Assembly: GCF_001399755.1 (NCBI RefSeq)
Contig: NZ_LJCP01000011.1
Coordinates: 186,001 to 250,000, forward strand
Source of the DNA: Thiohalorhabdus denitrificans
GTDB taxonomy: Bacteria; Pseudomonadota; Gammaproteobacteria; Thiohalorhabdales; Thiohalorhabdaceae
Reading direction: 5' to 3'
DNA length: 64,000 nt
Within the stretch, counting starts at the first letter, position 1, and every line of letters begins with the position of its first letter. Shown here in pieces: positions 54,617-64,000 of the stretch. The position numbers and the translations under genes were made by a program. Below the pieces are notes generated by a model, which saw nothing but the letters and a program-made list of their open reading frames with translations, was not told where the DNA came from and ran no database searches.

Positions 54617-55828
54617 CTATTTCCCCTGCACCGACTGCCCCACCCGCAGCCGCAGGGCGTTGAGCTTGATGAAGCCCTCGGCGTCGGCCTGGTCGTAGAC
54701 CGTGTCCTCCTCGAAGGTGGCCAGCTCCGGGTTGTACAGGCTCCGGTCGGAGCGCCGGCCCACGGTGGTGACACTGCCCTTGTAGAGCTTGAGCCGCACC
54801 GTGCCGGTGACGTCGCGCTGGCTCTCGTCGATGGCGGCCTGCAGCATGCGCCGCTCCGGCGACCACCAGTAGCCGTTGTAGATAAGCTCGGCGTAGCGGG
54901 GCATGAGCTCGTCCTTGAGGTGGGCGGCCTCGCGGTCCACGGTGAGGGACTCGATGGCGCGGTGGGCCTCCAGCAGGATGGTGCCGCCCGGGGTCTCGTA
55001 GACGCCGCGGGACTTCATGCCCACGTAGCGGTTCTCGACGATGTCCAGGCGGCCGATGCCGTTGTCCATGCCCAGCCGATTGAGCTTGGACAGCAGCTCA
55101 CCCGGGGCCAGGCGCTCGCCGTCGATGGCCACCGGGTCGCCACCCTCGAAGTCCACCTCGATGTAGGTGGGCCGGTCGGGGGCCTGCTCCGGGGGCACGG
55201 ACCACAGGAACATGCCCTCCTCGGGCTCCGCCCAGGGGTCCTCCAGGATGCCGCCCTCGTAGGAGATGTGCAGGAGGTTGGCGTCCATGGAGTAGGGCGA
55301 GCCGCCGCCCTCCTTCTTGCCCTCGATGGGGATGCCGTGGCTCTCGGCGTAGGCGAGCAGCTTCTCGCGGGAGTCCAGGTCCCATTCCCGCCACGGGGCG
55401 ATCACCTGGACGCCCGGCTCCAGGCCGTAGTAGCCCAGCTCGAAGCGGACCTGGTCGTTGCCCTTGCCAGTGGCCCCGTGGGCCACCGCGTCGGCGCCGG
55501 TCTCCCGGGCGATCTCCACCTGGCGCTTGGCGATCAGGGGCCGGGCGATGGAGGTGCCGAGGAGGTACTTGCCCTCGTAGACGGTGTTGGCCCGGAACAT
55601 GGGGAAGACGAAGTCGCGGGCGAACTCCTCGCGCAGGTCGTCGATGTAGATCTCCGAGACCCCGAACTGCTTGGCCTTCTCCCGGGCCGGCTCCACCTCC
55701 TCGCCCTGGCCGATGTCGGCGGTGAAGGTCACCACCTCGCAGCCGTAGGTATCCTGGAGCCATTTCAGGATAATGGAGGTATCCAGCCCGCCGGAGTAGG
55801 CGAGCACGACCTTGTTCACGTCCGCCAT
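54617..55828 (-). CDS. argG: Argininosuccinate synthase
   Basis: ArgG joins citrulline and aspartate in arginine synthesis. The 403-aa enzyme has the PP-loop [18 protein letters not shown] at the start, [34 protein letters not shown] and the [20 protein letters not shown] region. Standard length. It is monocistronic; argF and argD lie 1.6 kb further on the same strand, separated by plus-strand genes. Confidence 0.97.
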   Translation of the reverse strand: MADVNKVVLAYSGGLDTSIILKWLQDTYGCEVVTFTADIGQGEEVEPAREKAKQFGVSEIYIDDLREEFARDFVFPMFRANTVYEGKYLLGTSIARPLIAKRQVEIARETGADAVAHGATGKGNDQVRFELGYYGLEPGVQVIAPWREWDLDSREKLLAYAESHGIPIEGKKEGGGSPYSMDANLLHISYEGGILEDPWAEPEEGMFLWSVPPEQAPDRPTYIEVDFEGGDPVAIDGERLAPGELLSKLNRLGMDNGIGRLDIVENRYVGMKSRGVYETPGGTILLEAHRAIESLTVDREAAHLKDELMPRYAELIYNGYWWSPERRMLQAAIDESQRDVTGTVRLKLYKGSVTTVGRRSDRSLYNPELATFEEDTVYDQADAEGFIKLNALRLRVGQSVQGK

Positions 55829-55981
55829 CTTCGAGCCCTTCCTTGTTCGCCGTTGGCGGCGGGCAGCGCCGCCGGAGCGCGCAATTTTTCCACTCCCGGG
55901 TCCCGGCGTCCAGGGCGGTAAACCCGGGGGGCATTTCGGAATCCAAGGGATGGCAGCCCTCTACCCCATGGGAGACTGACC

Positions 55982-56380
55982 ATGAACGACCCGACCCGCA
56001 TGACCGAGAAGGACTGGCAGGAGCGGCTCACCCCCGAGCAGTACCGGGTATGCCGCCAGGGCGGCACGGAGCCGCCCTTCAGCGGCGAGCACGTCCACAC
56101 CAAGGAGCCGGGCACGTATCGCTGCGTGTGCTGCGAGGCGCCCCTGTTCCACTCCGACCACAAGTTCGACTCCGGGACCGGTTGGCCGAGCTTCTGGACC
56201 CCGGTGGTGGACGAGAACCTGGTCACGGAATCCGACCACAGCCTGGGCATGGTCCGCACGGAGGCGCGCTGCGCCCGCTGCGACGCCCACCTGGGCCATG
56301 TCTTCGAGGACGGCCCGGCGCCCACCGGCCTGCGCTACTGCATCAACTCGGTCTGTTTGACCCTGGAGCCGGAGGAGTAG
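55982..56380 (+). CDS. msrB: Peptide methionine-R-sulfoxide reductase
   Basis: MsrB repairs methionine-R-sulfoxide in proteins. The 132-aa protein has zinc pairs (CVCCEAPLF and [12 protein letters not shown]), the [11 protein letters not shown] region and the catalytic Cys in RYCINSVCL. No signal peptide, so cytoplasmic. bolA follows on the same strand with its own RBS. Confidence 0.95.
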   Translation: MNDPTRMTEKDWQERLTPEQYRVCRQGGTEPPFSGEHVHTKEPGTYRCVCCEAPLFHSDHKFDSGTGWPSFWTPVVDENLVTESDHSLGMVRTEARCARCDAHLGHVFEDGPAPTGLRYCINSVCLTLEPEE

Positions 56381-56476
56381 GCCTTTGGCCGCCGCCGTAA
56401 GGCCCGGGCTACAATGGCCCGGGACCGAGGTAGCCGTGAGACGATTGCACTAACCATCTGGAGAGAGCATAGCGCC

Positions 56477-56791
56477 ATGACCATACAGTCGGCCATCGAG
56501 GACAAGCTGCGCACCGCCTTCGACCCCGAGCACCTGGAGGTGATCAACGAGAGCTACATGCACAACGTGCCCCCGGGATCCGAATCCCACTTCAAGGTCT
56601 ACATCGTCTCGGAGGCCTTCGACGGCGAGAAGAAGGTGGCCCGGCAGCGCGCCGTGAACAAGGCGCTCGCCGAGGAGCTGGCGGGCGGGGTCCACGCCCT
56701 GTCCATGCACACCATGACCCCCGAGGAGTGGCGGGCCCAGAACCCCGAGGAGCTGGCCTCCCCCAACTGCAAGGGCGGCTTCGGCAAGTAG
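56477..56791 (+). CDS. bolA: BolA family protein
   Basis: The 104-aa BolA-fold protein has the conserved helix-strand pattern: LRTAFDPEHLEVINESYMHN, ESHFKVYIVSEAFDG and the C-terminal HALSMHTMTPEEW with the conserved His. BolA proteins pair with monothiol glutaredoxins in Fe-S trafficking and act as morphogen or regulator in E. coli. GGAGAGAGCATAGCGCC precedes the ATG at 56477. The C-terminal NCKGGFGK tail is family-like. Confidence 0.92.
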   Translation: MTIQSAIEDKLRTAFDPEHLEVINESYMHNVPPGSESHFKVYIVSEAFDGEKKVARQRAVNKALAEELAGGVHALSMHTMTPEEWRAQNPEELASPNCKGGFGK

Positions 56792-56892
56792 GACCCACGC
56801 CATGACCGTTGCCAAGCCGGGCTACGGCGGCCGGGCCAGCGCCCCGGCCACCGTTGCCTCCGCCCTGCGGTGCGCGGCCCGGTACGGTTGAG

Positions 56893-57348
56893 ATGGGGCC
56901 GCCCCCGGTTTTCAGCGGCCGGTCACGCTGGGAGGATCCCCTGCTGGGGCTCGCCCTCGGCGCGGCCTTTCCGGTGTGGGCCTGGCTCGCCTGGTGGTAC
57001 CGCCCCGAGTCCGCCTTTACCGGAGCCGTGGCGGCCCCCGCCACCTTCCTCTACGTCGCCCTCGCCCTGCCCGTTCTGGAAGAGGTGGCCTTCCGCGGCC
57101 TGGTCCAGGAAGGCCTGGGGCGCCTGTGGCGACGGCGGTGGGGACCATTGACGGCCGCCAACCTGGGCCAGGCCGGCCTGTTCGGCCTGCTCCACCTGCC
57201 CGGCCATCCCGCGGGCTGGGCCGCCGCCGTGGTGGTGCCCGGCCTGGTGTTCGGCCTGTTCCGCGAGCGTCACGACACCCTGACCACCCCCATCGCCCTC
57301 CACGCCTTCTACAACGGCGGCTATTTCCTGCTCTTCCCGCCCGGTTAG
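56893..57348 (+). CDS. CPBP-family intramembrane metalloprotease
   Basis: The 151-aa membrane protein has three to four helices and the Abi/CPBP signature: LEEVAFRGLVQE (Glu-Glu at 63-64, Arg68), LFGLLHLPGH (His101) and ALHAFYNGGYF (His137, Asn141). It is on the short side for the family. The ATG at 56893 is two bases after a 29-codon open frame (56802-56891) that begins 10 bases after bolA; a TTG at 56809 could extend the protein by 28 residues of unlikely composition. Family members range from CAAX-type proteases to accessory maturases; the substrate is unknown. Confidence 0.8.
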   Translation: MGPPPVFSGRSRWEDPLLGLALGAAFPVWAWLAWWYRPESAFTGAVAAPATFLYVALALPVLEEVAFRGLVQEGLGRLWRRRWGPLTAANLGQAGLFGLLHLPGHPAGWAAAVVVPGLVFGLFRERHDTLTTPIALHAFYNGGYFLLFPPG

Positions 57349-57374
57349 GGCCCAGCCCCCTCCCCGGCAAGCAA

Positions 57375-57409
57375 AACGCCCCGCCCATTGGAATAGGGCG
57401 GGGCGTGAT
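57375..57409. terminator. Terminator between the protease gene and argF
   Basis: ACGCCCCGCCC-ATTGGAATA-GGGCGGGGCGT is a perfect 11-base stem. Read on the minus strand it is followed by TTTGC, which serves argF. Read on the plus strand it may end the protease transcript. Confidence 0.8.
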
Positions 57410-57429
57410 TCGGCGATTGGCGAGGCGGG

Positions 57430-58328
<899 letters not shown>

Positions 58329-58332
<4 letters not shown>

Positions 58333-59495
58333 AGCAGCTCCCCCAGGAGGTAGTCCAGGCCCTCGGCGATGCGGTCGGCCTGCTCGCGGGTGAGGATCAG
58401 CGGCGGCAGCAGGCGGATCACCCGCTCGGCGGTGACGTTCACCAGCAGACCGTGCTCCAGGGCCTTGGGCATGAGCCCGGACAGGTCGGCGTCCACCTCG
58501 ATGCCGAGCATCAACCCCTTGCCCCGGATCTCGCGCACCTCGGGACGCCGGCCCACGGTCTCCTCCAGGCGGGCCTTGAGGTAGTCGCCGGTCTCCGCCG
58601 CGCGCGCCACCAGGCCCTCCTCTTCCATGGCGCGCAGCACGGCCCCCACGGCGGCCATGGCCAGGGGGCTGCCGCCGAAGGTGGTGGCGTGCGTCCCCGG
58701 GCCCAGCAGCTCGGCCGCCGACTCGGTGGCCAGCATGGCCCCCACGGGGAAGCCGTTGCCCAGGGCCTTGGCCACGGTCACCACGTCCGGCCGGATGCCG
58801 GCGTGCTGGTAGGCGAACCACGCCCCGGTGCGGCCCATGCCGGTCTGCACCTCGTCGAGCATGAGCAGCCAGCCGCGGTCGTCGCACAGGCGCCGGAGGC
58901 CGGCCAGGTATTCCGCATCGGGGACGGTCACGCCGCCCTCGCCCTGGATGGGCTCCACCAGCACCGCCACGGTGCTCTCCGAGGCCACGCGCTCGACGGC
59001 CTCCAGATCGTTGTAGGGGATGCGCTTGAAGCCCGGCACCAGCGGCTCGAAGCCCGCCTGCACCCGGCGGTTACCGGTGGCGGTGAGGGTGGCCATGGTG
59101 CGGCCGTGGAAGCTGCCCTGCATGACCACGATCTCGGGGCGCTCGATCTCCCGGGCGTGCCCCAGGCGCCGCGCCAGCTTGATGGCCGCCTCGTTGGCCT
59201 CGGCCCCCGAGTTGGCGAAAAACACCCGGTCCAGCCCGGAGAGACGGCCCAGCTCCGCGCCCACCTCCTCCTGCAGCGGCACGCCGTACAGGTTGGAGGT
59301 GTGCACGAGGCGGCCGGCCTGGCTGCACAGCGCCTCGGTTACCGCCGGGTGGGCGTGGCCGAGGTTGCAGACGGCGATCCCGCTCACCGCGTCCAGGTAC
59401 TCCCGGCCGTCGGTGTCCACGAGGGTCGCCCCGCTGCCGCTGGCGAAGGCCACGGGCAGGCGCTTGTAGGTTTCCATCACATGCGAGCTCGGCAT
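58329..59495 (-). CDS. argD: Acetylornithine aminotransferase
   Basis: ArgD transaminates N-acetylglutamate semialdehyde in arginine synthesis. The 388-aa class III aminotransferase has [39 protein letters not shown] and the PLP lysine in [18 protein letters not shown]. It overlaps argF by 4 bases, forming an argD-argF operon. Confidence 0.96.
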
Positions 59496-59584
59496 GGGCA
59501 GAAGCTCCGGGAAAAATGGGAGAGTCTACCCCGGCGTGCCGGGCTCGCCAACATCCCCGCGGGGATTTTTATGACCCCGCGCCA

Positions 59585-59614
59585 TTGTCGATTTCCGCGC
59601 AGCACGTCTATAAT
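59585..59614 (+). promoter_or_regulatory. Sigma70-like promoter for the superoxide dismutase gene
   Basis: TTGTCG at 59585-59590 and a perfect TATAAT at 59609-59614, separated by 18 bases, lie about 87 bases upstream of the ATG at 59701. Confidence 0.5.
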
Positions 59615-59700
59615 CCCCCTTTTCATCGAGCCGGAACGATTTTGACCGACCCCTTGGGAAGTTACCTACGTTTCGCCCAGGAAAACCAGGAGGGGCCAGA

Positions 59701-60318
59701 ATGTCCGTATATTCTGTCCGCGAAGAGCTGAAGCCGTCCGGCCTCAACGGCATTTCGGACGAGCAGATCAATGATCACTGGAATCTGTACGTCGGCTACG
59801 TGAACAACGCCAACGCCCTGCACAAGGAGCTCGCCGACATGCGGGCCAACGGGCAGGGCGGCACCGCCGCCTACACCGACCGTCGGCGCCGCTTCGGCTT
59901 CGAGTACGACGGCATGGTGCTGCACGAGTACTACTTCGGCAACCTCAAGGCCGGCGTGAGCCGCAACGACAGCGGCGCCTTCTCCAAGGCCGTGGCCGAG
60001 CAGTTCGGCTCCGTGGAGGCCTGGATCGAGGACTTCAAGACCTGCGGCAAGTCCCGCGGCATCGGCTGGGCCGTGGCCTACTTTGATCCGGCCACCGGCC
60101 AGATCAACAACCACTTCATCCAGCACCACGAGGACGGCCACATCGCCGGCTTCGCCCCGCTCGCCATCATGGACTGCTTCGAGCACGCCTGGATGGTCGA
60201 CCACGGGGCCGGCGGCCGCGGCGCCTACATCGACGCCGTGGTGGAGAACCTCAACTGGGACGTGCTCGACGAGCGGACCCAGGCGGCCCAGGAAGGCAAG
60301 ATCTGGAAGCGCTTCTAG
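59701..60318 (+). CDS. Superoxide dismutase, Fe/Mn family, divergent branch
   Basis: The 205-aa protein has the Fe/Mn SOD fold. Probable metal ligands are His in INDHWNLYVGYVNN, His in MVLHEYYFGNL and the Asp and His of IMDCFEHAWMVDHG. Compared with classical SODs, the first helix is one residue shorter between His and the YVNN tyrosine and lacks the His30/31 pair, and DxWEH reads DCFEH. The helix KSRGIGWAVAY stands where FGSGWxWL is usual. It has no signal peptide. It has its own promoter and a strong terminator, so it is a single-gene unit. It could be cambialistic or Fe-specific. Confidence 0.88.
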   Translation: MSVYSVREELKPSGLNGISDEQINDHWNLYVGYVNNANALHKELADMRANGQGGTAAYTDRRRRFGFEYDGMVLHEYYFGNLKAGVSRNDSGAFSKAVAEQFGSVEAWIEDFKTCGKSRGIGWAVAYFDPATGQINNHFIQHHEDGHIAGFAPLAIMDCFEHAWMVDHGAGGRGAYIDAVVENLNWDVLDERTQAAQEGKIWKRF

Positions 60319-60345
60319 GCCGGACGGTTTTTCGTTCGCATTCCG

Positions 60346-60371
60346 GGCGCCCCTTGCGGGGCGCCATTTTT
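60346..60371 (+). terminator. Terminator after the superoxide dismutase gene
   Basis: GGCGCCCC-TTGC-GGGGCGCC followed by ATTTTT is a perfect 8-base stem with a U tract, 27 bases after the stop. Confidence 0.9.
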
Positions 60372-60397
60372 ACGAATGGGGAACGAAACCGGGTGAC

Positions 60398-60426
60398 TTG
60401 ACCTGGGAAGGCCTTCCGGGAATCAT
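60398..60426 (+). promoter_or_regulatory. Candidate promoter of the pyruvate dehydrogenase operon
   Basis: TTGACC at 60398-60403 (5 of 6) and AATCAT at 60421-60426 (4 of 6) are 17 bases apart and lie between the SOD terminator and the pdhA ATG, about 85 bases upstream of it. Confidence 0.4.
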
Positions 60427-60510
60427 ACGCTGCCGGCGAAAATGCGCTGTCGCCACGGCAACCGGTGCTCGCCGTACGCATAAGCCCGCATTGCAAAGAA
60501 AGGACGTGCC

Positions 60511-61518
60511 ATGGAAGCCGCAGACCGCAAGCGGTTGCTCCAGGAAATGGTATTCGCGCGGCGTTTCGAGGAACGCACCGCCGAGGCCTACCATCACCGG
60601 GACATAGGGGGGTTCCTGCACCTGTATCCGGGTCAGGAAGCTTGCGCTTTCGGGGTCCTTGAACAGGCGCGCATGGGGCACGACTACGTGATCACCGGCT
60701 ACCGGGACCACGTCCACGCCCTGAAGTGCGGCGCGGACCCCAAGGAAGTCATGGCCGAGCTGTACGGCAAGGAGACCGGGTCCTCCCGGGGCCGCGGCGG
60801 CTCCATGCACATCTTCGATGTGAAGAACCACTTCATGGGCGGCTACGCCCTGGTGGGCGAGCCCTACCCCCTGGCGGCGGGCCTGGCCAAGGGCATCAAG
60901 ATGAAGGGCACCGACCAGATCGCCATCTGCTTCCTGGGCGACGGCGCCAACAACCAGGGCACCTTCCACGAGACCCTGAACATGGCCCAGCTCTGGGAGC
61001 TGCCCGTGCTGTTCGTCTGCGAGAACAACCTCTACGCCATCGGCACCTCCCTGGAGCGCTCCACCCCGGCCCACGACCAGTACCTGCGGGCCCAGTCCTA
61101 CAAGATGGAGGCGGATCAGGTGGACGGCCAGGACATCGACACGGTCATGGAGGCCGCCGAGAAGGCGGTGGACTTCGTTCGCTCCGGCAAGGGCCCGTAC
61201 TTCCTGGAGCTGATGACCTACCGCCTGCGGGGCCACTCCATGTCCGATTCCGGGCGCGGCTACCGTTCCGAGGACGAAATCAAGCAGTGGATGGAGCGCG
61301 ACCCCATCTACCTGTTCCGGGACCGGCTGGTGGAGGAAGGCGTCCTCACCGCCGACGAGTTCGAGCAGATGGACAAGGACGCCCAGCAGCACGTGGACGA
61401 CGAGGTGATCCCGTTCGCCGAGAACAGCCCCGAGCCGGACGTGGGCGACCTCCACAAGTACGTGCTCAGCGACGACGACAGCTGCGCCATGGGCCAAATC
61501 GCGGGCGGAGGGAAGTAA
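60511..61518 (+). CDS. pdhA: Pyruvate dehydrogenase-type E1 component, alpha subunit
   Basis: This thiamine-diphosphate enzyme decarboxylates a 2-oxo acid, probably pyruvate. The 335-aa subunit has the E1-alpha lines GQEACAFGVLEQARMGHDYV, the phosphate-contact motif SRGRGGSMHIFD, the ThDP motif FLGDGANNQGTFHETLNMA and RLRGHSMSD. AAAGAAAGGACGTGCC precedes the ATG. It begins the operon with E1 beta and an E2-E3 gene. The heterodimeric E1 is unlike the single-chain AceE of enterics. Confidence 0.94.
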   Translation: MEAADRKRLLQEMVFARRFEERTAEAYHHRDIGGFLHLYPGQEACAFGVLEQARMGHDYVITGYRDHVHALKCGADPKEVMAELYGKETGSSRGRGGSMHIFDVKNHFMGGYALVGEPYPLAAGLAKGIKMKGTDQIAICFLGDGANNQGTFHETLNMAQLWELPVLFVCENNLYAIGTSLERSTPAHDQYLRAQSYKMEADQVDGQDIDTVMEAAEKAVDFVRSGKGPYFLELMTYRLRGHSMSDSGRGYRSEDEIKQWMERDPIYLFRDRLVEEGVLTADEFEQMDKDAQQHVDDEVIPFAENSPEPDVGDLHKYVLSDDDSCAMGQIAGGGK

Positions 61519-61521
61519 GCG

Positions 61522-62499
61522 ATGGCGGAGATTTTCTACTGGGACGCCGTGCGCCGGGCCCATGACGAGGAGATGGCCAACGATCCCCTGGTATTCGCCA
61601 TGGGCGAGGACATCGGCCTTCCCGGCGGCACCTACAAGGCCACGCAGGGCCTGTTCGACAAGTATGGCGAAGAGCGGGTGATGGACACCCCGATCTCGGA
61701 GAACAGCTACACCGGCATCGGCGTGGGCGCCTCCATGATCGGGGCCCGCCCCATCGTCGAGATCATGTCGGTGAACTTCGCCCTGCTGGCCACCGACCAG
61801 ATCATCAACGCCGCGGCCAAGATCCGCTACATGTCCGGCGGGCAGGTGGGCTGCCCGGTGGTGGTCCGCAGCCCGGGCGGCGTGGCCCACCAGCTCGGCG
61901 CCCAGCACTCCGGCCGCCTGGAGAAGCTGTTCGCCGGCACCTCCGGCCTGCGCGTGGTAACCCCGGCCTTTCCCGTGGACGCCTACGGCATGCTCAAGAC
62001 CGCCGTCCGCTGCGACGATCCGGTGGTGATCCTGGAGCACGAGGCCATCTACAACCTCAAGGGCGAGGTGCCGGACGAGGAGTACTTCGCGCCGCTGGAG
62101 GGCGCCCGGGTGGTGCGCGAGGGCACCGACGTCACCCTGATCGGCTACCTCATGAGCACCCACTGGAACCTGGCCGCCGCCGACAAGCTGGCGGAGCAGG
62201 GCATCTCCGCGGAGGTCATCGACCTGCGCAGCCTCAAGCCCATCGACGCCGACACCCTGCGGACCTCCCTGGCCAAGACGCACAAGGCGGTGATCTGCAC
62301 CGAGGACGAGGCCCCGGTGGGCATGAGCGCCGAGATCATGGCCGTCCTCAACGAGCAGTGCTTCTTCGAGCTGGACGCCCCGCCGGTGCGGGTCACCGCC
62401 GAGGACGTGCCGATCCCGTACAACCACACCCTCGAGAAGGCCGCGCTGCCCGACGCGGACAAGATCGCGACGGCCACGCAGAAACTGCTGGGGCACTGA
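61522..62499 (+). CDS. pdhB: Pyruvate dehydrogenase-type E1 component, beta subunit
   Basis: The 325-aa subunit has FAMGEDIGLPGGTYKATQGL, RVMDTPISENSYTGIGVGAS and RSPGGVAHQLGAQHSGRLEK, the usual E1-beta pattern, and a C-terminal transketolase-like domain (GTDVTLIGYLMSTHWNLAAA, then AEVIDLRSLKPIDADTL). It starts 3 bases after pdhA and ends 2 bases before the E2-E3 gene, so the three are coupled. Confidence 0.95.
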   Translation: MAEIFYWDAVRRAHDEEMANDPLVFAMGEDIGLPGGTYKATQGLFDKYGEERVMDTPISENSYTGIGVGASMIGARPIVEIMSVNFALLATDQIINAAAKIRYMSGGQVGCPVVVRSPGGVAHQLGAQHSGRLEKLFAGTSGLRVVTPAFPVDAYGMLKTAVRCDDPVVILEHEAIYNLKGEVPDEEYFAPLEGARVVREGTDVTLIGYLMSTHWNLAAADKLAEQGISAEVIDLRSLKPIDADTLRTSLAKTHKAVICTEDEAPVGMSAEIMAVLNEQCFFELDAPPVRVTAEDVPIPYNHTLEKAALPDADKIATATQKLLGH

Positions 62500-62501
62500 C
62501 C

Positions 62502-64000
62502 ATGGCGAGCAGCTACACCATCAAGATGCCGCAGCTCTCGGACACCATGACCGAGGGCGTGCTGGTGGAGTGGGAGAAGCAGCCCGGGGACCACGTGGCG
62601 CGCGGCGACGTGGTGGCCCAGGTGGAGACCGACAAGGCCATCATGGACGTGGAGGTCTTCCGCGAGGGCTACCTTTCCGGGCCCATCGCCCCCGTGGACG
62701 CCACCGTGCCCGTGGGCGATCCCCTGGCCTACCTGGTGGAGTCCCCTGAGGAGGTGGTCCACGAGGAGGCCGAGGGCGGCGCCCCGGCGGCCCAGGCCGA
62801 GGAATCCGCTCCGGCCGGCGAGGAAAAGCCTGCCGAGCCGCAGACCCCCGCCACCGAGCAGCCGGCCGCCGAGGCCCCGCAGCAGGCGGCCGGGCCGCAG
62901 GCCCCCGCGCCCCGGCCCAAGGGCAAGAAGGCCACCCCCTACTCCCGCGTCCTGGCGCGGCTGCTGGGTGTGGACCTGGAGCGCCTGACCGGCACCGGCC
63001 CCGAAGGCGAGATCACCGCCAAGGACGTGGAGGCCGCCGCCCCGGCGGGGGCCGCCGCCGGCGGTGAGCCCGCCAGCGGGGCGGTGGCGCCGCGGCGCTC
63101 CATCCCCGGCCACGAGCGGGACATGACCTCCCTGGAGCGGGCGGTGGCGCACAACATGCAGGACGCGCTCACCATGCCGCTGTTCCGGGTGAGCATGCAC
63201 GCCCATCCGGAGCGCCTGCAGCAGGCCGCCAAGTCCATGGGCATCAGCTTCACCATCCTGCTGGCCCGGGCCTGCGGCGAGGCCATCAAGCAGCACCCCG
63301 CCATGAACAACGCCTACCAGTTCGGCGACAAGATCGTCGAGCGCTCCAACGTGGACGTGGGCATCGCCGTGGAGGCGGACAAGGGCGGCCTGGTGGTGCC
63401 CGTGCTGCGCGACGTGAACAACCGCGAGCTGTCCGACCTGGCCACCGGCTGGAAGGACCTGGTGAGTCGCGCCCGTCAGCGCCGCCTCACCCCGGCCGAG
63501 TACGAGCACCCCACCTTCATGCTCTCCAACCTGGGCATGTTCGGCGTGGAACACTTCGACGCCATCCCGGTGCCGGGCGCCAGCGGCATCCTGGCGGTGG
63601 GCTCGGTGACCGAGCAGGGCATGGGCCTGACCCTGTCCTGCGACCACCGCGTCATCAACGGCGCCGACGCCGCCCGCTACCTGGGGGACCTCAAGGCCCT
63701 CATCGAGAACCCGGACGCCTGGCTGGAGGGCGGCTTCCCGCTCATCCCCGAGGGGGACTGGGACGTGGAGGTGGCGGTCATCGGCGGCGGCACCGGCGGC
63801 GAGGACGCCGCCCGCGAGCTGGCCGAGAACGGCCACAAGGTGGCCCTGATCAACGACGGCGAACTGCCCGGCGGCGAATGCCTGTGGCGCGGCTGTATCC
63901 CCTCCAAGGCGTGGCGGGCGAGCGCCAACCGCCTGCGCGACCGCGAGGGCGACAGCCTGCTCGGCGTGGAGGGCACCGACCAGGGCACGCTCAACTGGAA
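62502..64000 (+). CDS. Dihydrolipoamide acyltransferase (E2) fused to dihydrolipoamide dehydrogenase (E3), 3' partial
   Basis: The frame starting at 62502 runs unbroken to the window end (499+ residues). Residues 1-80 are a lipoyl domain with the acceptor Lys45 (QVETDKAIMDVEVF). A Pro/Ala linker (80-140) leads to the E1/E3-binding domain (about 145-180, ATPYSRVLARLLGVDLERL). The CoA acyltransferase core follows, with His382 in SCDHRVINGADAARYL. Within about 10 residues of the core's end (NPDAWLEGGFPLIPEGD) an FAD-binding E3 domain begins: VAVIGGGTGGEDAARELAE, then the redox cysteines Cys460 and Cys465 in ECLWRGCIPSKAW. No stop or frameshift separates E2 from E3. GTG codons near 63766 with GAGGGGG upstream could give some separate E3, but E2 must run on into E3. 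The E3 end is outside the window. Confidence 0.9.
   Translation, partial: MASSYTIKMPQLSDTMTEGVLVEWEKQPGDHVARGDVVAQVETDKAIMDVEVFREGYLSGPIAPVDATVPVGDPLAYLVESPEEVVHEEAEGGAPAAQAEESAPAGEEKPAEPQTPATEQPAAEAPQQAAGPQAPAPRPKGKKATPYSRVLARLLGVDLERLTGTGPEGEITAKDVEAAAPAGAAAGGEPASGAVAPRRSIPGHERDMTSLERAVAHNMQDALTMPLFRVSMHAHPERLQQAAKSMGISFTILLARACGEAIKQHPAMNNAYQFGDKIVERSNVDVGIAVEADKGGLVVPVLRDVNNRELSDLATGWKDLVSRARQRRLTPAEYEHPTFMLSNLGMFGVEHFDAIPVPGASGILAVGSVTEQGMGLTLSCDHRVINGADAARYLGDLKALIENPDAWLEGGFPLIPEGDWDVEVAVIGGGTGGEDAARELAENGHKVALINDGELPGGECLWRGCIPSKAWRASANRLRDREGDSLLGVEGTDQGTLNW

Noticed and set aside
56802-56891. 29-codon open frame between bolA and the CPBP protease gene
   Set aside because: It could be a leader peptide, but has weak RBS and no motif; not enough to call a gene.

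Overview
The window reads as chromosome of a high-GC Gram-negative proteobacterium. The outer-membrane and LPS genes (lptE, waaA, wzi, wza) establish the Gram-negative envelope. The string leuS-lptE-holA-proA-nadD-rsfS-maf-rng is typical of Gamma- and Betaproteobacteria. Repeated GTGGGAGC/GTAGGAGC palindromes of the gammaproteobacterial REP style and sulfur-relay genes would fit a gammaproteobacterial lineage, possibly a sulfur oxidiser, but the genus is a guess. No rRNA, tRNA, CRISPR array or insertion sequence was recognised.

Layout. 0-5 kb: a small unknown gene, a 730-bp gap, then a two-gene unit of a TPR/outer-membrane-barrel protein resembling Slam (DUF560) and a FecR-domain protein with a C-terminal barrel-like region, then an AT-rich islet with a tiny two-helix membrane protein. 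5.2-14.3 kb (minus): housekeeping genes rng, maf, rsfS, nadD, proA, holA, lptE, leuS, with REP-like palindromes between several of them. 14.7-22.8 kb: an atypical Fpg-like glycosylase, an unknown lipoprotein, a DUF3187 protein, and a sulfur cluster (rhodanese, divergent from a PP-loop thiouridylase-like protein, TusA and an extended cation-diffusion facilitator), then a DUF4124 protein and a ketopantoate-reductase-like protein. 23-28.8 kb: two IlvD paralogues of different classes and a large MscS-type channel. 29-30.5 kb: a small zinc-ribbon protein and waaA.

30.6-54.4 kb is one surface-polysaccharide locus on the minus strand, read from wzi down to a WecA-like initiating transferase. In transcription order: Wzi, Wzb, Wza, Wzc; a UDP-sugar dehydrogenase and a UDP-glucuronate-4-epimerase-like enzyme; rmlB, rmlD, rmlA, rmlC for dTDP-L-rhamnose; a degenerate rmlA tail; then an AT-richer block with Wzx flippase, a methyltransferase, a GT2 and five GT4/GT1-type glycosyltransferases, and an EpsG/Wzy-like polymerase. 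The logic is a Wzx/Wzy-dependent polymer carrying rhamnose and probably an acidic sugar, exported by Wza-Wzc and anchored or organised by Wzi.

54.6-59.5 kb: argG, msrB, bolA, a CPBP-type intramembrane protease, and argF-argD. 59.7-64 kb: a divergent Fe/Mn superoxide dismutase and a pyruvate-dehydrogenase-type operon: E1 alpha, E1 beta, then a gene in which a complete E2 acyltransferase runs in frame, without a stop, into an E3 lipoamide dehydrogenase and leaves the window.

The most notable points are the E2-E3 fusion, the Slam-like/FecR-barrel pair, an Fpg-like glycosylase lacking several signature residues, lptE lacking a good start beside a REP, the rmlA remnant at the edge of the low-GC sugar block, and the AT-rich small-protein islet.
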